NCBI RefSeq assembly: GCF_907165205.1
Contig: NC_058198.1
Span: 21,699,240 to 21,763,239 of the forward strand
DNA from: Coccinella septempunctata
Lineage: Eukaryota > Arthropoda > Insecta > Coleoptera > Coccinellidae
Direction of reading: 5' to 3'
Length of the DNA stretch: 64,000 nt
A model generated the notes under the pieces. The model worked only from the letters and a program-made list of their open reading frames with translations. It was not told the DNA's origin and searched no databases. The position numbers and the translations under genes were made by a program. Below, in pieces: positions 9,573 through 20,589 of this stretch. The first letter of the stretch is position 1. Every line of letters begins with the position of its first letter.

Positions 9573-11351
9573 TCAGCTCTCAAAAATTCTCCTGACTCTC
9601 CGACGAAAGGACAGCAGGGATAACCTCAAATATTCTACATTGCCGCAGTATTCATTGAAAGTCCTGAGCATTCGACACAAAGGGGAATTCTGACCGGCAT
9701 TTGTTCTCCTGAAAGGTATTTTAAAGAATTCAAAATATCTCAGCACTCTATTCGGGATGTTCAGCTGGACCCTAGAAAAGATTTCCGGACTTTGAGTTAG
9801 TCCATTCATTATCTTGAAGACCATAATTAAATCCGCGATGGCTCTTCTACCCTGTAGTCTCACAATCCCATGCTTTCGCATCAATGGAGAATAATCGCTA
9901 TTTTCAATGGGAGTTTGGGACCTACATGCAACAAACCTGAGAAATCTCCTCTGAACTCTTTCTATCCTGTCAATATGAACTTGATAATGGGGATTCCAGA
10001 CAACCGAAGCAAAGCACAGTTTATTGTGAATATACGCAAAATAAATGTTCAGAAGAGGCCTTTCCCGAAAAACATGACAGGTTCTCCTTATGAAACCGAT
10101 AAGTTTGTTACAATCGTTCACAGTTTTTTCGATATGCGCTTTGAATGTAAGTTTCGAATCCATTAAAACTCCCAAATCCTTTACCTCAGAAGCCCGTCTC
10201 AATTCATGATTTTCAATTTTGTAGGTGAATTCAATACAATTCTTGTTTTTAGTAAACGAGATTCTTAAACATTTTTCGAAGTTCAGAAAAAGACTGTTAC
10301 CTCTACAGAACTTTGCAAGTCTATCAAGATCTTCCTGAATTTTAAGGCAGTCAGCCAGGCTTTTCACACGAAGGTAAACTTTTAAGTCGTCTGCATATAG
10401 CAGGAAAAGACAGAACTTAAAACAATTGAAGATTTCATTTATGTAAAGAATAAACAATAACGGGACTAGATGACTGCCCTGTGGCACACCGGACAACGCG
10501 TCAAAGGGGTCAGACCGATAACCGTTAAGAGCCACAACCTGCATTCTACCGCGAAGATACGACCAAATCCATCTGAGAAGGAAGCCATTCACACCAACCT
10601 CAGCAAGTCTCTTTATAAGGATTTCATGGTTTATTTTATCGAATGCCTTGCTGAAGTCAGCGTAAACGACATCCACCTGGACGCGATCGTTCATTGACTC
10701 TAATATATATTCGGTGATGGTCATTAAATTAGTCTCAATCGATCTACCCGGAAAAAACCCATGCTGTTCCTGTATAACAACGTCTTTAGTCACCTTGAGA
10801 ATTTCATTGTATACGATTTTTTCGAGAAGCTTTCCGAAAATGCACAACTTGGAGATGGGCCTGTAGTTCCTCACGCAATGTCTATCTCCGTTTTTATATA
10901 TCGGTAGAATTTCAGATATTTTCCACTTAGTGGGAAAGATGCCGCTTTTCAGAGAGAGATTAAATATATGAAGAAGAGGTGTAAGAATGCTATCTTTACA
11001 ATTAAGTATAAATGCAACCGGGATAAAATCTGGCCCTGTGCTTTTCCCAGAGTCCAACGAATTTATTGCAGCCAACAGTTGTTCTCGAGTGATCTCCGTC
11101 TCGTCCGCAGTTCCGAATGTAAAATTATGTTGATTTATTGATGTTGGGTGGACATAAATACTCTTAAAAAATTCGGAGAATAGATCGACGATAGTGTCAC
11201 CACTATCAGCGACTTTATCATCAAGATATACAACATTCGGAACTGCAAAATTACTTTTTTTCTTATTTTTCACATATTTCCAGAATGCTTTGGGGTTAGT
11301 CTTGATTTGGTCTTCCATGTTGCGGGTGTACTCGAGATAATCATCCCGCAT
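9573..11351 (-). CDS. LINE reverse transcriptase (jockey/CR1-like), N-terminally truncated
   Basis: This is an open frame of 592 codons. It begins in the linker (MEDQIKTNPKAFWKYVKNKK), then runs through all RT domains: SGKSTGPDFIPVAFI, ISEILPIYKNGDRH, NYRPISKLCIFGKLLEK, QHGFFPGRSIETNL, VDVVYADFSKAFDKINH with the first catalytic Asp, LSGVPQGSHLVPLLFILYIN and the LLYADDLKVYL box near 10390. The thumb (KDLGVLMDSKLTF) and the typical C-terminal RIERVQRRFLRFV segment follow. There is no RNase H. No stop breaks the RT, which is notable in this otherwise decayed neighbourhood. The APE endonuclease is missing, so it could not prime target sites alone. Confidence 0.82.
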   Translation of the reverse strand: MRDDYLEYTRNMEDQIKTNPKAFWKYVKNKKKSNFAVPNVVYLDDKVADSGDTIVDLFSEFFKSIYVHPTSINQHNFTFGTADETEITREQLLAAINSLDSGKSTGPDFIPVAFILNCKDSILTPLLHIFNLSLKSGIFPTKWKISEILPIYKNGDRHCVRNYRPISKLCIFGKLLEKIVYNEILKVTKDVVIQEQHGFFPGRSIETNLMTITEYILESMNDRVQVDVVYADFSKAFDKINHEILIKRLAEVGVNGFLLRWIWSYLRGRMQVVALNGYRSDPFDALSGVPQGSHLVPLLFILYINEIFNCFKFCLFLLYADDLKVYLRVKSLADCLKIQEDLDRLAKFCRGNSLFLNFEKCLRISFTKNKNCIEFTYKIENHELRRASEVKDLGVLMDSKLTFKAHIEKTVNDCNKLIGFIRRTCHVFRERPLLNIYFAYIHNKLCFASVVWNPHYQVHIDRIERVQRRFLRFVACRSQTPIENSDYSPLMRKHGIVRLQGRRAIADLIMVFKIMNGLTQSPEIFSRVQLNIPNRVLRYFEFFKIPFRRTNAGQNSPLCRMLRTFNEYCGNVEYLRLSLLSFRRRVRRIFES

Positions 11352-11612
11352 CAGTTTTTTGGAAAGGCGTCGCAGTTCGATAAATTTTTGGTAAAAGGCC
11401 GCATCATATTGACAGATTCGTTTTTACAACGAAAATCAAACTGTAAATCACAAATAATCCTTAACAGCTGACAAAATGGGCCAGTTCATTTTTTTCACTC
11501 GTTGATCAATATTCGATATCAACTCAAAACAAAATAAAACGAGTGAGTATCATTGGACTTCCTTTGGTAGAACAAGGATAAAACGAAACAAATGACATGG
11601 TGGCGCCGGCAC

Positions 11613-11633
11613 GAAACTGATCCCATATCCCCG
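11613..11633. repeat. Right arm of the distant 21-22 bp inverted repeat
   Basis: CGAAACTGATCCCATATCCC plus C is the reverse complement of 3241-3262 apart from one A. It sits at the 5' edge of the LINE at 9348-11640. Confidence 0.55.
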
Positions 11634-11649
11634 ATTTTTCTGAAATGTT

Positions 11650-12005
11650 GATGCTTGCAAAAAGTGACAAGTGCACACACCAGTGTTTCAGTCATCTTAT
11701 GTTATGTTTTTTGGATAATCTATTTCTATGTACGGCTTCAGAGGCAGACGTTCTGTTCCAAATTAAACGAAAGAATTTAGGATAAACTTAAAACACGAAA
11801 TGGAAAAACCTATATAAAGATGAAAGATCGCTAATGTAATGATTTTTGAGGTACAAAATGATAACAATTTTTGTTTTCCAATTTAAAAATTTTAGGTCTC
11901 ATCAACCACTTATTATTAGAGTCCACTTTGAAGAATTACATTTTGTATCTACTAATTATATCTACTAAATAATTTTTAATAATTTCAATATCACACATAT
12001 ATTTT
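11650..12005. other. No recognised gene
   Basis: AT-rich sequence with no open frame that I can support. Confidence 0.4.
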
Positions 12006-12009
12006 AAAC

Positions 12010-12262
12010 TGTTGGTGATGTTCCAATGTTGTGTCGGTCACGAGGCTCTTGGTATCTGGGGCAATCTATTAGGAGATGATTGATTGTGAGTACTTCATCA
12101 CATCCTGAGCATTTCGGTTTTCCATTTTTCTGGAGCAGATAGTCGTGGGTTAAGCTGGTATGTCCTATTCTAAGTCGGTTCAATAAAACTTGGTCTGAGC
12201 GGTTTAAGTTTTCTTTCCAGTATTTAATGTTCGGTTTGATCTCGGCCAGTTCAAAAATTGCA
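12010..12262 (-). pseudogene. LINE fragment: C-terminal RNase H edge and Cys/His tail
   Basis: About 84 uninterrupted minus-strand codons read LAEIKPNIKYWKENLNRSDQ, then LLNRLRIGHTSLTHDYLL, then CSGCDEVLTINHLLIDCP. The RIGHTSLTHDYLL segment and the C-x2-C...H...C arrangement are the standard C-terminus of jockey- and I-type LINE polymerases. Both edges stop abruptly, so this is an isolated 250-bp fragment. It is not part of the neighbouring LINE, whose RT lacks this tail. Confidence 0.75.
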
Positions 12263-13100
12263 AAATCATATTGAATCCTTCAGTGGAGATAATTGAATTT
12301 CGAAGCTTTATATCAAAAAAAGTTGTTGTTCATTCGATAAAACTGAGCCTGAGTTACTTCGCAGTTGAAGTATCTGTTGTTATTAAACATAATATTTTCG
12401 TCAATCAACCCGACCGAAGGAAATCGAGCTATATGTCTGGACATTGCATATTTTTACATCCAATGAAACGGATGCCGTTTATTCATTAATAGTATAAATA
12501 TTTCCACGGAATTCCATTTTCATACTACACGTTAAATCGTAGTTGAGAATTAGTGTTGGAAGTTTAACGATATGGAAATATTTTCTCCGGTTCGGAAGCT
12601 GATTTTAGCGTAATAACACCAAAAATTAATAAAGGTTGAATGTCAATTAAATTTGTAATATTCATTCCACTATATCGTTTTATCGAACAACGTCGAAATA
12701 GGGACGTAGATTTGAAAAAAATAACACGTAACTATGTTAATGCCCATCAGAAGAAAGATTTCGCATTAGCCAAACAAGTGGCTACCTAGTCCAGAATTAT
12801 TTTCCTCGTCAACACTACCGCAAGAGTCCAACAGCACTATTCCGCAGGTTCTAAGATCTATATTGAAAAATGACCAGCTCACTTGTCGGGTCAATTGTTT
12901 CCACATACGTAAAAATTCAGTGTGATGCATTGAAATGGGTAGCAGAGGCATACTGGAGTAAGAGAAATAAGTATTTGGAAAACATGTTCAGTCAGATAAA
13001 TTCTTTTGACGAGGGGGAGATGGATCTTTTCGAATAAAAAAATCATAGTTTAGTAAAAAGAACCTTCAGTGCTCTGCTTTCCAGCAGAGATGACTGGGTC
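12263..13100. other. No recognised gene
   Basis: Unassigned sequence. Small open frames on both strands here show no family motif. Confidence 0.4.
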
Positions 13101-13137
13101 TGCCACGAGGAACATTACTAACAAGGACTTTGTTGGT

Positions 13138-13515
13138 TTACTGCCAGATCCAGAACCAAACTTTTGAGTCGGATTCTACAATCGCAGAACGCTGACCAAG
13201 TTCAGTGCCCTTCTGGGCAGATAACGGAACACTCTGCAGGCTTTGCCCATCCAGCATATCCTTTGTGACTGCGCGGCGGTACAGAGGCAGCCTTGGAGGT
13301 TCTTCTAGGCTGACTCTAGAAGATGTCCTGACATAACATCCTTTTTCAAAGAGATAGTATTCGAGAGGGAAGCCTAGCTCTTTGAGCTTGTTGGTGTGCC
13401 ACAATAGACCGTATTGGTCATGGTGGAAGGTCTGGTGGACACTCCCAACAAACTGTAAGATTGAGAAATTTAGTGAAGGTATGTTATTTATTGAAGGTTT
13501 TTCTTCATCATTCAA
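13138..13515 (-). pseudogene. Degraded LINE RT fragment
   Basis: The segment HTNKLKELGFPLEYY with a preceding LLW resembles the RT domain 3-4 region of jockey-type LINEs (usually F-D-x-V-W-H then a K-L-x-x-L-G-F-P stretch). The catalytic aspartate block is already lost, and the rest no longer aligns by eye. It is probably a small relic. Confidence 0.4.
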
Positions 13516-13533
13516 TTTTTGTTATTGTAGCTC

Positions 13534-13746
13534 AAGTCTAAAGTAATTCGAAGATTGAATATGGAGAATGAAAGTTTAGGGAAATTTTGTGAAAACCTAC
13601 GCTCCGAAGTAGGTTTCATAACGAAGGATAATTTCAAGAATGCTTGTGCAGTGCACCTTCCAAAAATTTTGGACAATTTAGCACAAATTGTCTGTGACTT
13701 GAAGGATATAGGAAAGCACAGGGCCGAAGATATACAAGTGAACTGA
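13534..13746 (+). other. Exon-like open frame, unknown
   Basis: A good 3' splice acceptor (ttgttattgtag, ending at 13531) precedes an open stretch with NMENESLGKFCENLRSEVGF and ending HRAEDIQVN before a TGA. It is acidic and helical in character. It could be an upstream exon of the P-element relic that follows, or an unrelated gene piece. I cannot name it. Confidence 0.25.
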
Positions 13747-13756
13747 AGCAACATAC

Positions 13757-14066
13757 TTCATTCGTGTATTATTCCAGCCCAAAAGCATATAAGAAAATGG
13801 TACAAGATTATTACTTTCCCTTTGTCTCTACACCGTAGTGTAGAGAATGACCGAGAACATTCAGAGAAGACCAGGACTAAATGATTTTGTGTTCCGAAAC
13901 CTGAAATGGAGACTACAAGAAAATAATAGAAAAGACAGGATTTGTGTTCTTTCAATGGAAGACGTCTCTCTAAAAGCCAATCTGGAATATGACACTAAAA
14001 ATGATTGGGATTTCCGGTTATATAATCAGCGTTGCCTAGGCTTCCACCTTAGCACAAAAACTTGAT
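13757..14066 (+). pseudogene. P-element/THAP9-type transposase remnant
   Basis: In one frame VYYSSPKAYKKM (13764 on) matches the P-transposase segment before the insertion domain. It ends in a stop at about 13830. A second frame continues with RRPGLNDFVFRNLK and then DRICVLSMEDVSLKANLEY, the block that carries the first catalytic Asp in P-element and THAP9 transposases. Thus the gene is frameshifted. Only about 100 residues of a ~750-residue protein remain. Confidence 0.6.
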
Positions 14067-14139
14067 TTCGAAAATCTTGATTTTTTGGGTCAAAAATGAA
14101 CAAGGGCTTAGACCCCCTTAAAATTACCTATTTGCTGCT

Positions 14140-15145
14140 CTGTCTACAAATCAGGATGTTCTATTACTGTCCTAGAATATGGAGTGCATAGAATTTGTTT
14201 TGAAGATTCTAGAAAACCCAACAATCGATGGTTCAAGAGAGAATTGTACTCCAGAGAGCTCGTCGAACTCAAATCGAAAATGAAAAGTGGGAAAAAAATA
14301 ATTATTTTCTCCTAAACAGTATCAGATATTGAACTGTTTGGTATTCAAATATAGGTTTTCGAACCCGCTGAATCTGTTGCAAGCAATTTCGGAAGCCTAT
14401 CTCCGTTCGTTTAGATATTCGTTTTGGAAATGGAATTTTTCAAAAATTGCAAATTTCACTTGACCGTCAAGACCGAACGACTGCATCGAGATCGAAAAAA
14501 TCTTCAGATTTATAACTAGAAGAGTGGTTCTTTCAGAATATGTATCACATTTCCATCTGCGGTTACTTTTATCGGGAGAAAAACTACTCGAACGGTGACT
14601 ATCGAAAAATTTCCAAAAAGATGGATCACTTAAATGATCGTCAAGATCGAACGGCTGCATCGATATCGATAATATCTTCAGATTTATAACTACAAGAGTT
14701 GCTCTTTCAGAATACGTGTCACATTCAGATCTACGATAATTTTCCTGGAAGAAAAACTACTCGAACGTTGATCTTCGAAAAATTCCCAAAAAGATAGGCT
14801 CAGTTAAAACTTCTTCAAGACCGAACGGTTCCGTCGAGATGGATGAAATTCTAAGATTTTTTACTGGAAGAGTTTCTCTTTCAGAATATGTATTACATTT
14901 AGATCCACGATAATTTTCCTGGAAGCTACGTTACTCGAAATTTGACCTTTGAAAAATTCAACATATTTGCGCCTCTATCTGAAAATCAAGGTGTCCTATT
15001 ACTGTGTAGATTCGAGAAAACCAAACAGTTGATGATTCGATTGAGAATTGGATTCAAGAATGCCCTTAAATGTGAAATCGATAATGAGAAATGGCAAATC
15101 AGAAAAAAATTATTTTCTCGTAAACAGTGTCAGATATTCGAGAAT
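14140..15145. repeat. Satellite-like repeat: ~174-bp tandem units inside a longer ~835-bp direct repeat
   Basis: Units marked by TCAAGA(C/T)CGAACG begin at 14467, 14641 and 14815, exactly 174 bp apart. They share blocks such as CTTTCAGAATA(T/C)GT and GAAAAACTACTCGAACG. Flanking blocks also repeat: CTATTACTGT at 14161 and again at 14996, each followed by similar sequence for about 150 bp. Divergence between units is moderate (some 20-25% by eye). Confidence 0.7.
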
Positions 15146-15149
15146 GTTG

Positions 15150-15550
15150 AATTTGTAAAGTGGGTAAAACATAATGTTCGAGTATCCCTGACAATTGTCT
15201 AGTTGTTATCAGTTACTCAGCTTAGTTGAAATCTTTATGACTCCCATTCTGAAAATATCATTCACCTACTTAAGTTTATAATGATAATCACCACATAAAT
15301 ATCTCCTAATCATAGATCTTATACCTACTCATAATTAACGTTTTACATAATGACGATGAGTTATTTTATTGAATCTTCAATAGAAATTGCCATTTCTATT
15401 CTTTGTGCTGGATTACTCAAAAGCTCAACATTGGAACTAATGAATCAGAAACTTTTCCCTTCTCAGATCGCAACAAGAAATCAATCAAAAAATTGAAATT
15501 TCATCATCATGGTAGGGAGATGCATGGGTGAAAACATGGAAACAACCCCA
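15150..15550. other. No recognised gene
   Basis: AT-rich spacer after the tandem repeat. Nothing supported. Confidence 0.4.
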
Positions 15551-15554
15551 TGCA

Positions 15555-15840
15555 TCATCCGGCTATATCTGAAGGTAGATGAATAGCCAAAATATGAAAA
15601 TTCATCCACGGCCCACTATGCCGTCCGGGACCCGGATGTGCGTCAGCACCGGAAACATCGATGACTCCACCGCCAAAGAAATGAACAAAAGTTTCCTTTT
15701 CCTCTTTCGGGGTGGAAAGTCTAGGATAGATTGATATTGGACGATTTCTTTTATGGACTTGTTTACTGTTCTGAAAGAGAAACTGATGCCGTTGCTGATG
15801 CATAGTAAGGGATTTTTCCCAAGTCTTTCCTGCAATCTCT
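15555..15840 (-). pseudogene. Dispersed LINE-like fragment (ORF1 region), low certainty
   Basis: The right part (TGATGCATAGTAAGGGA and CAAGTCTTTCCTGCAAT) is repeated in the same orientation at about 46490-46545. The related peptide QKLQ(E/R)R also occurs at about 17220 on the plus strand, just before a LINE ORF2. That context suggests an ORF1 C-terminal segment of one LINE family. Two overlapping minus-strand frames exist here, so a frameshift is likely. Confidence 0.35.
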
Positions 15841-16051
15841 GGATTGATTGTCAGTTTTTGGTAAGAATGGCCGGTAGAAAAGATTATATTCTGTGAATTT
15901 GAGCCACACTTTCTGTGATGCAGAGTTTTCGGGACATTTTTTTGTTAATTTTCTGATAAGATCATCAATTCAACTAGATCATGAAAAAATTATGAAAAAT
16001 GAAAAAATAATAACAAAAAAGTTTGCCCTATAACGTTTATTATACAGAGTG

Positions 16052-16667
16052 TACAGGGTGGGCAAAATTCGTTGTCTACTAAGGGGATCTCGAGAACTGT
16101 AGCAGCTAATAGAAAACGAATGGCGCATTCTTTTTTTCCTGACTAATCCAAATCTGAAAACAGAACCAGACTATCATTTCTAGATTTTGAGTTATACACA
16201 AAAATTGAGATTTTGACGATTTCGAAAAGTTCTCATACCTTTTTTGTCTTTGAAGTTACAGATCTGAAACATAAATCCTCTTAGGCACTTTTATATGTAG
16301 AATCTACTGACCAATTAAAAAAAAACATATTCAAAAGAAGTTCGCATTTAACAAAACGAAAGTTCACCTAATGATTTGAAATAAAAAATATTTTGAGCTC
16401 GTCAGTGGATTCTAGGTAAAAAAGTGCCTGTAGAAGGTTCAAGTTTCAAATCTGTAACTTCGAAGGAAAAAAGTTATAAGAACTTTTGGAAATCGTCAAA
16501 ATCTCATTTTTTGCTAATAATTTAAAAACGAAGAATCGTAGGAGACTTCGCTTTTCGCCATTCCTTGTTTCTCTGAAAAAAAGCTCGGAAATGTGTAATC
16601 CGTTTTTTTCGATCCGCTATAGTTCTCGAAATCCCCTCAGTAAACAACGAATTTTGCTCTCCCTGTA
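16052..16667. mobile_element. MITE/foldback element with ~55-bp terminal inverted repeats
   Basis: The left end TACAGGGTGGGCAAAATTCG, then TTGTCTACTAAGGGGATCTC, is mirrored at the right end (about 16612-16667, ending in CCCTGTA) with a few mismatches. Inner blocks also fold back: GAGATTTTGACGATTTC near 16210 versus GAAATCGTCAAAATCTC near 16490. The ends lie in TA, as for Tc1/mariner-like MITEs. The 616-bp element has no coding capacity. Confidence 0.78.
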
Positions 16668-16774
16668 TATTTAGGAATTTCCGATATTACTGAAACTTTT
16701 TTTCAAAGAGATTGAAAATTAGATTTCACTTATAACATGAAAAAAAGAATAGGGATGCGGTTCGTGCCACTATC

Positions 16775-17110
16775 CTATGACCATTGAAAATCGAGAACTT
16801 GCAATCGATTTTTTTTAGCTCTAACGGTTATAGAGATGCCATTCAATCCCATCCCGAACATGCCGAATTTTGCCCTGTACATTTTGGTTTTTCTGAAAAC
16901 ATCGATTGAAATTTGACCGGATGAACTCATGAACTCTGCGAGGAAGTCATAAAGTTTGACAAATTTATTCAGTACCTTTTCCCAAAGTAGGTACCCCTCG
17001 TCAAGTACACGGGATAATTTCATTTATGCAGGGCTCCGAAATACTGACATTTTTATTGGAGCTTCAAACTGTACGCCTTTGATTTTACACATTGAAATTG
17101 AAACAAGTCA
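16775..17110. repeat. Dispersed repeat family X, copy 1
   Basis: Shares long blocks with 40600-40930: TTTTGCCCTGTACATTTTGG, CTGAAAACATCGATTGAA and GGGCTCCGAAATACTGACAT, in the same order and strand. A shorter inverted relative lies at 39425-39600. The family is unclassified; minus-strand open frames in each copy (MYRAKFGMFG) look like by-products. Confidence 0.6.
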
Positions 17111-17159
17111 AAAGCTTATTCTGAACCTTTCTATGAATCTCAAGTTTCAAGGTGATACA

Positions 17160-18660
17160 CGATCATATCATAGAAACATACATCAACAAAATCAACAAAC
17201 CCAAAAATACTGATAGACAACAACTGATTCAAAAACTCCAGAGACGCTTCCTCGACAACTTCAATATTAGCACAGTACCCACTTTTGTTGGTAACAGACT
17301 TTATATTCTCATGATTGACCTCGAGAATGAAAACAAAACGGTGGACACTGAACCAGCGGAGGGGGTGCAGCTATATGGGAATATTCATACTCAAATTTCT
17401 ATATGCTAACATTAATACCTATGTCAACAAAAAAGGGCTGATTCGACACTATCTTGAGCATAACAATGTAGACTGCACATTGTTTGTAGAAACTAAGACC
17501 AAATCAACCACAAACATTCAATACAAGGATTGGAGAACACTATACAAACATGGAAATATATTGAACCAAAATACTAGGGGAGGAGTATTAGTTCAGGCTT
17601 CTAATAAAGTGAAAATCGGTAAAAACAACCCGCCCCACTTCAATAACCCATAGAACGATGTCCTGCATTCCCTTTCAATAACGATAAACTCCACTTATTT
17701 CTAGTCTACATACATCACTCTAGCCAACTTGTAGAAGAGAACTTGTTGGTGAAAGCATCTCAATGTAAATATGGTATAATTGTAGGAGACTTCAACAACC
17801 CAAATTGACAATTTTCTCAGAAGCTCAGATTTCATCAAGATTAATACACCACCAACATTCCTAATGAAAAACAATCCAGATTCCACTCCAGCTCTGCTAA
17901 TGTGTACAAGAAATATAAGAGATAATATTCTTAATGTAACCCTCACCCCAGACTTAGGATCAAATCACCTTGGAATCGAATTCTTACTAGATACAGGGAA
18001 AGAACCTGAAGAATACACTCAAGAAACCATAACACTTTATGAAAAATGCAACATTGAAGAAGTGAATAGAAGAATGCTATTCATTGAACCCCAAATGGAA
18101 ATCACTCCTGAACATATTACACTTTTCCACAACGCTTTATCAAGAACAATAACAGAGGAAACACCGACACTAAAGAAACAATACTTCAGACAAACGCTGC
18201 CCCCCTACATCATAAAGCTGATAAGAGCTAAAAAACACTTGTATCGTGAATATCAGAGCAACCAAGAACCAAGCCTAAAACGAAAGTTCAATAAACTGAA
18301 CAAGGATATACACAATATGATCTTGCAATTCAGATCCAATAAATATCTAGAGGCATGTAAAGAAATCGAAGATCAGAAAGGAAGGACATATTGGAGAACG
18401 ATTAAAAAAATTGCAAAGTACTCAACCCACCAACTTTCAAATCCGATTCAAGTCGATGGTGAAACTCTTACTAAGGAAAAAAACATTGCTGACGCTTTCG
18501 CAAAACATTTCGAAAAGTTGTTTAGAAGAGCTACAAACAAAGAATTCGACGAGGAGCATAGGAAACAGATAGAGAATTGGTATGAGAATGAACTACCTCA
18601 CATTTCGTTAGAGGACACATTTGAGCCCATATCCGAGGAAGAATATTAAACGGCGTTCAA
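17160..18660 (+). pseudogene. Jockey-type LINE, 5' half: ORF1 end, endonuclease, linker
   Basis: An ORF1 C-terminal segment (QQLIQKLQRRFLDNF at about 17217) is followed by the start of ORF2 near 17373, with LYANINTYVNKKGLIRHYLE, TLFVETKTKS and RGGVLVQAS, the first APE endonuclease blocks. After a frameshift near 17650 come GIIVGDFNNP (catalytic Asp/Asn box) and a second break. The clean frame 17864-18649 holds the endonuclease end (LGSNHLGIEF) and the Lys-rich linker before RT. The element ends where RT should start, in AFNHGKNTTPG. At least three breaks are present. Confidence 0.65.
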
Positions 18661-18849
18661 CCATGGAAAGAACACAACTCCTGGCTGCTGTTCAACACCG
18701 CATTAGAATAAGAAGTTGGAGCAAATATCGAGCCGCAAAGGGCCCCTGTGAAGAGCTAGGATCTGGAGCAGAGCCTTCAAGCTATCGCAGTTCGCTGTTT
18801 TCTTGGTAAGTCTTCATTGTTGACCGCATTTTTTGTATATGAATTTGGT

Positions 18850-19200
18850 TATTACATACACATATTTCGCTTTCGCTCCAGCTTCAAATCGCAAAATTAT
18901 ACAGTCCACTTTTCTCAACAGTTTACCTGATCTATCGGACATAACAATCACCGTGCCCTTATAAATTCACTAGGAATTACGAATTTTTATGGTCAAAAAA
19001 TCACTAAACTCCTCTTAGAGAGAGAAGAGAGAGAGAAATTAAATTTATTGATTTGACAATCAAACGGCTATCGACCGGAGTCTTCCAGCCAGTTAAATAC
19101 AGTATTGTTTCACATGAAGCTTATTGTAAACTATTGGGAGATAATGATTATTTTTATAGTAATGATTTCAGGTGTTCGAAAAGTGGCAAAGCTGGTAACT
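18850..19200. other. Spacer with a short LTR-like repeat and a GA-rich tract
   Basis: Contains the 52-bp segment described separately and an AGAGAGAGAAGAGAG tract around 19020. No gene. Confidence 0.4.
18895..18946 (-). repeat. Short LTR-end-like segment, copy 1
   Basis: 52 bp identical but for one base to 36516-36567. On the minus strand both begin TGTTATGTCCGATAG. The second copy lies in the presumed 5' LTR of a BEL-type element, so this one may be a scrap of the same LTR. Confidence 0.5.
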
Positions 19201-20440
19201 CTGCCTTTGGTGCAAACTATCTATTGTAGTGGTGTATCAATGGTTCGATTATGTTGATATTGTGTTGGTTAGCGATGAATTTTTTGTCGAGTCTTTGCAT
19301 TCTTTCCATTATTGGTTCTGCTTCTGTTATCTGGTATAAAAGTTCATTGGGTGGGTTGTGGAGTGTGTTGTTGGGATGTCTTAGTTTTGTAATTTTTCGT
19401 AAGCAAGTTCTTTCTGCTACTCCTATAATATCCAAAGCTGTTTCTGGTGAATTTGGGAATATCGTATGCCCATAATCCAAGGTCTGCATATCATCTTGTA
19501 GATCATAGTTGCCGTTTTACTGCTGATTCTTTGGTTTTTATATGTTAGAGACCTGAAGTGCCCGGCACGTGTGGTTGCTATTTTCTTTTGGGTTTTTAAG
19601 TGTGCTCTGAAGTTCATCTTGCTATCGATCTGTATGCCCTGGTATTTACATGAATTTGTTGGAGTAATTGTGTCATTTCCAAGTTTTATATTGGGAGAGC
19701 TTGGGTTGATTTTGTGGTTGAAGATGATGAGTTTTGATTTCGCAGGGTTGGGTTGTATTCTCCATCGTCTCATCCATGCCACCGTAACATCTGCCAACTT
19801 CTGTAGTTCTTTCATACATTCTTCCAATGTTTTGTGGTGGGATATTGAGGTTGTGTCATCGGCAAATTGTAGGATGTATGCATGCTTGCTGATGTTTTGG
19901 TCCCTGTCATTGTATTGTCTGTACATGTCGCAGCAGAACAAAGCAGAGTAGAGCAGCAGAGGAGAGATCGGCGATCCTTGTGGTAGACCTTGTGCTGGTG
20001 TAAATTCTTCTGAAGCTTCTTTTTTAACCCGTACCTGTAATTTTTTGTTCAGCAGAAAATTGTTGATTATTTTGGTCAAATAAACGGGGCATTTTAGGAG
20101 GAAAAGCTTGGAGATTATATCAGCGTGCCAGACGCTGTCGAAGGCTTTTTGGATGTCCATAAATATAGCAGCTGTTTTGTTTCCCATCTTTTTATTGCAT
20201 TGAATGTTTGAAGTGAGTATTACTAAAGGGTGGATAGTCGATGTCTTCTTCTTGAAACCGAATTGGTATGGTGGTATATGTTTTCCTTTCTCCTTACGTA
20301 TTCTTTCTCCTAATATTTTTTCAAAGTTTTTTCCCAATGTAGGTAGAAGTGTGATAGGTCTGTAGTTCTCTATGTTGGAATGGTCTGTCTTAGCCTTGGG
20401 GATGGTGATGAGAATGCCTTTTTTCCATTCCTTTGGAAAG
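19200..20440 (-). pseudogene. Jockey-type LINE reverse transcriptase, 3' half
   Basis: The minus-strand frame starts near 20435 in KEWKKGILITIPKAK, then NYRPITLLPTLGKNFEK, YQFGFKKKTSTIHPL, AAIFMDIQKAFDSVWH (first catalytic Asp), PAQGLPQGSPISPLL and the LQFADDTTSI box near 19855. The thumb (YQGIQIDSKMNF) and connector (LTYKNQRISSKTA) follow. A frameshift around 19430-19490 separates the last segment (LDIIGVAERTCLRKITKLRH). The endonuclease is absent. The first RT block overlaps in domain order with the end of the plus-strand fragment at 17160-18660, but the orientation is opposite. Confidence 0.75.
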
Positions 20441-20589
20441 AAAGCGTATCAAAAGGCGATGCGGAATTACCATTCAAATATGCGGGTGAAATCAATGCGT
20501 GGCAAATCCAAAACCAATCCAATATTGCGTAATTTTGTATAGAAATCTGATAGCACCGGACACAGTGAAAATCTCTCAATTCAATCAAC

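Larger units (their letters stand above)
9348..11640 (-). mobile_element. Jockey/CR1-like LINE, 5' truncated
   Basis: About 2.3 kb containing an open RT gene, a 3' untranslated region of about 225 bp and an AAAT-repeat tail at 9331-9347. No endonuclease is seen upstream of the RT, so the 5' part is missing. The 5' boundary is near the inverted-repeat arm at 11613-11633. Confidence 0.75.

Noticed and set aside
9870..10166. Plus-strand open frame of about 98 codons
   Set aside because: Antisense shadow of the LINE reverse transcriptase at 9573-11351; no domain of its own.
17160..20440. Twin-priming inversion of one LINE
   Set aside because: Twin-priming puts the inverted 5' segment upstream of the 3' segment; here it lies beyond the 3' end.
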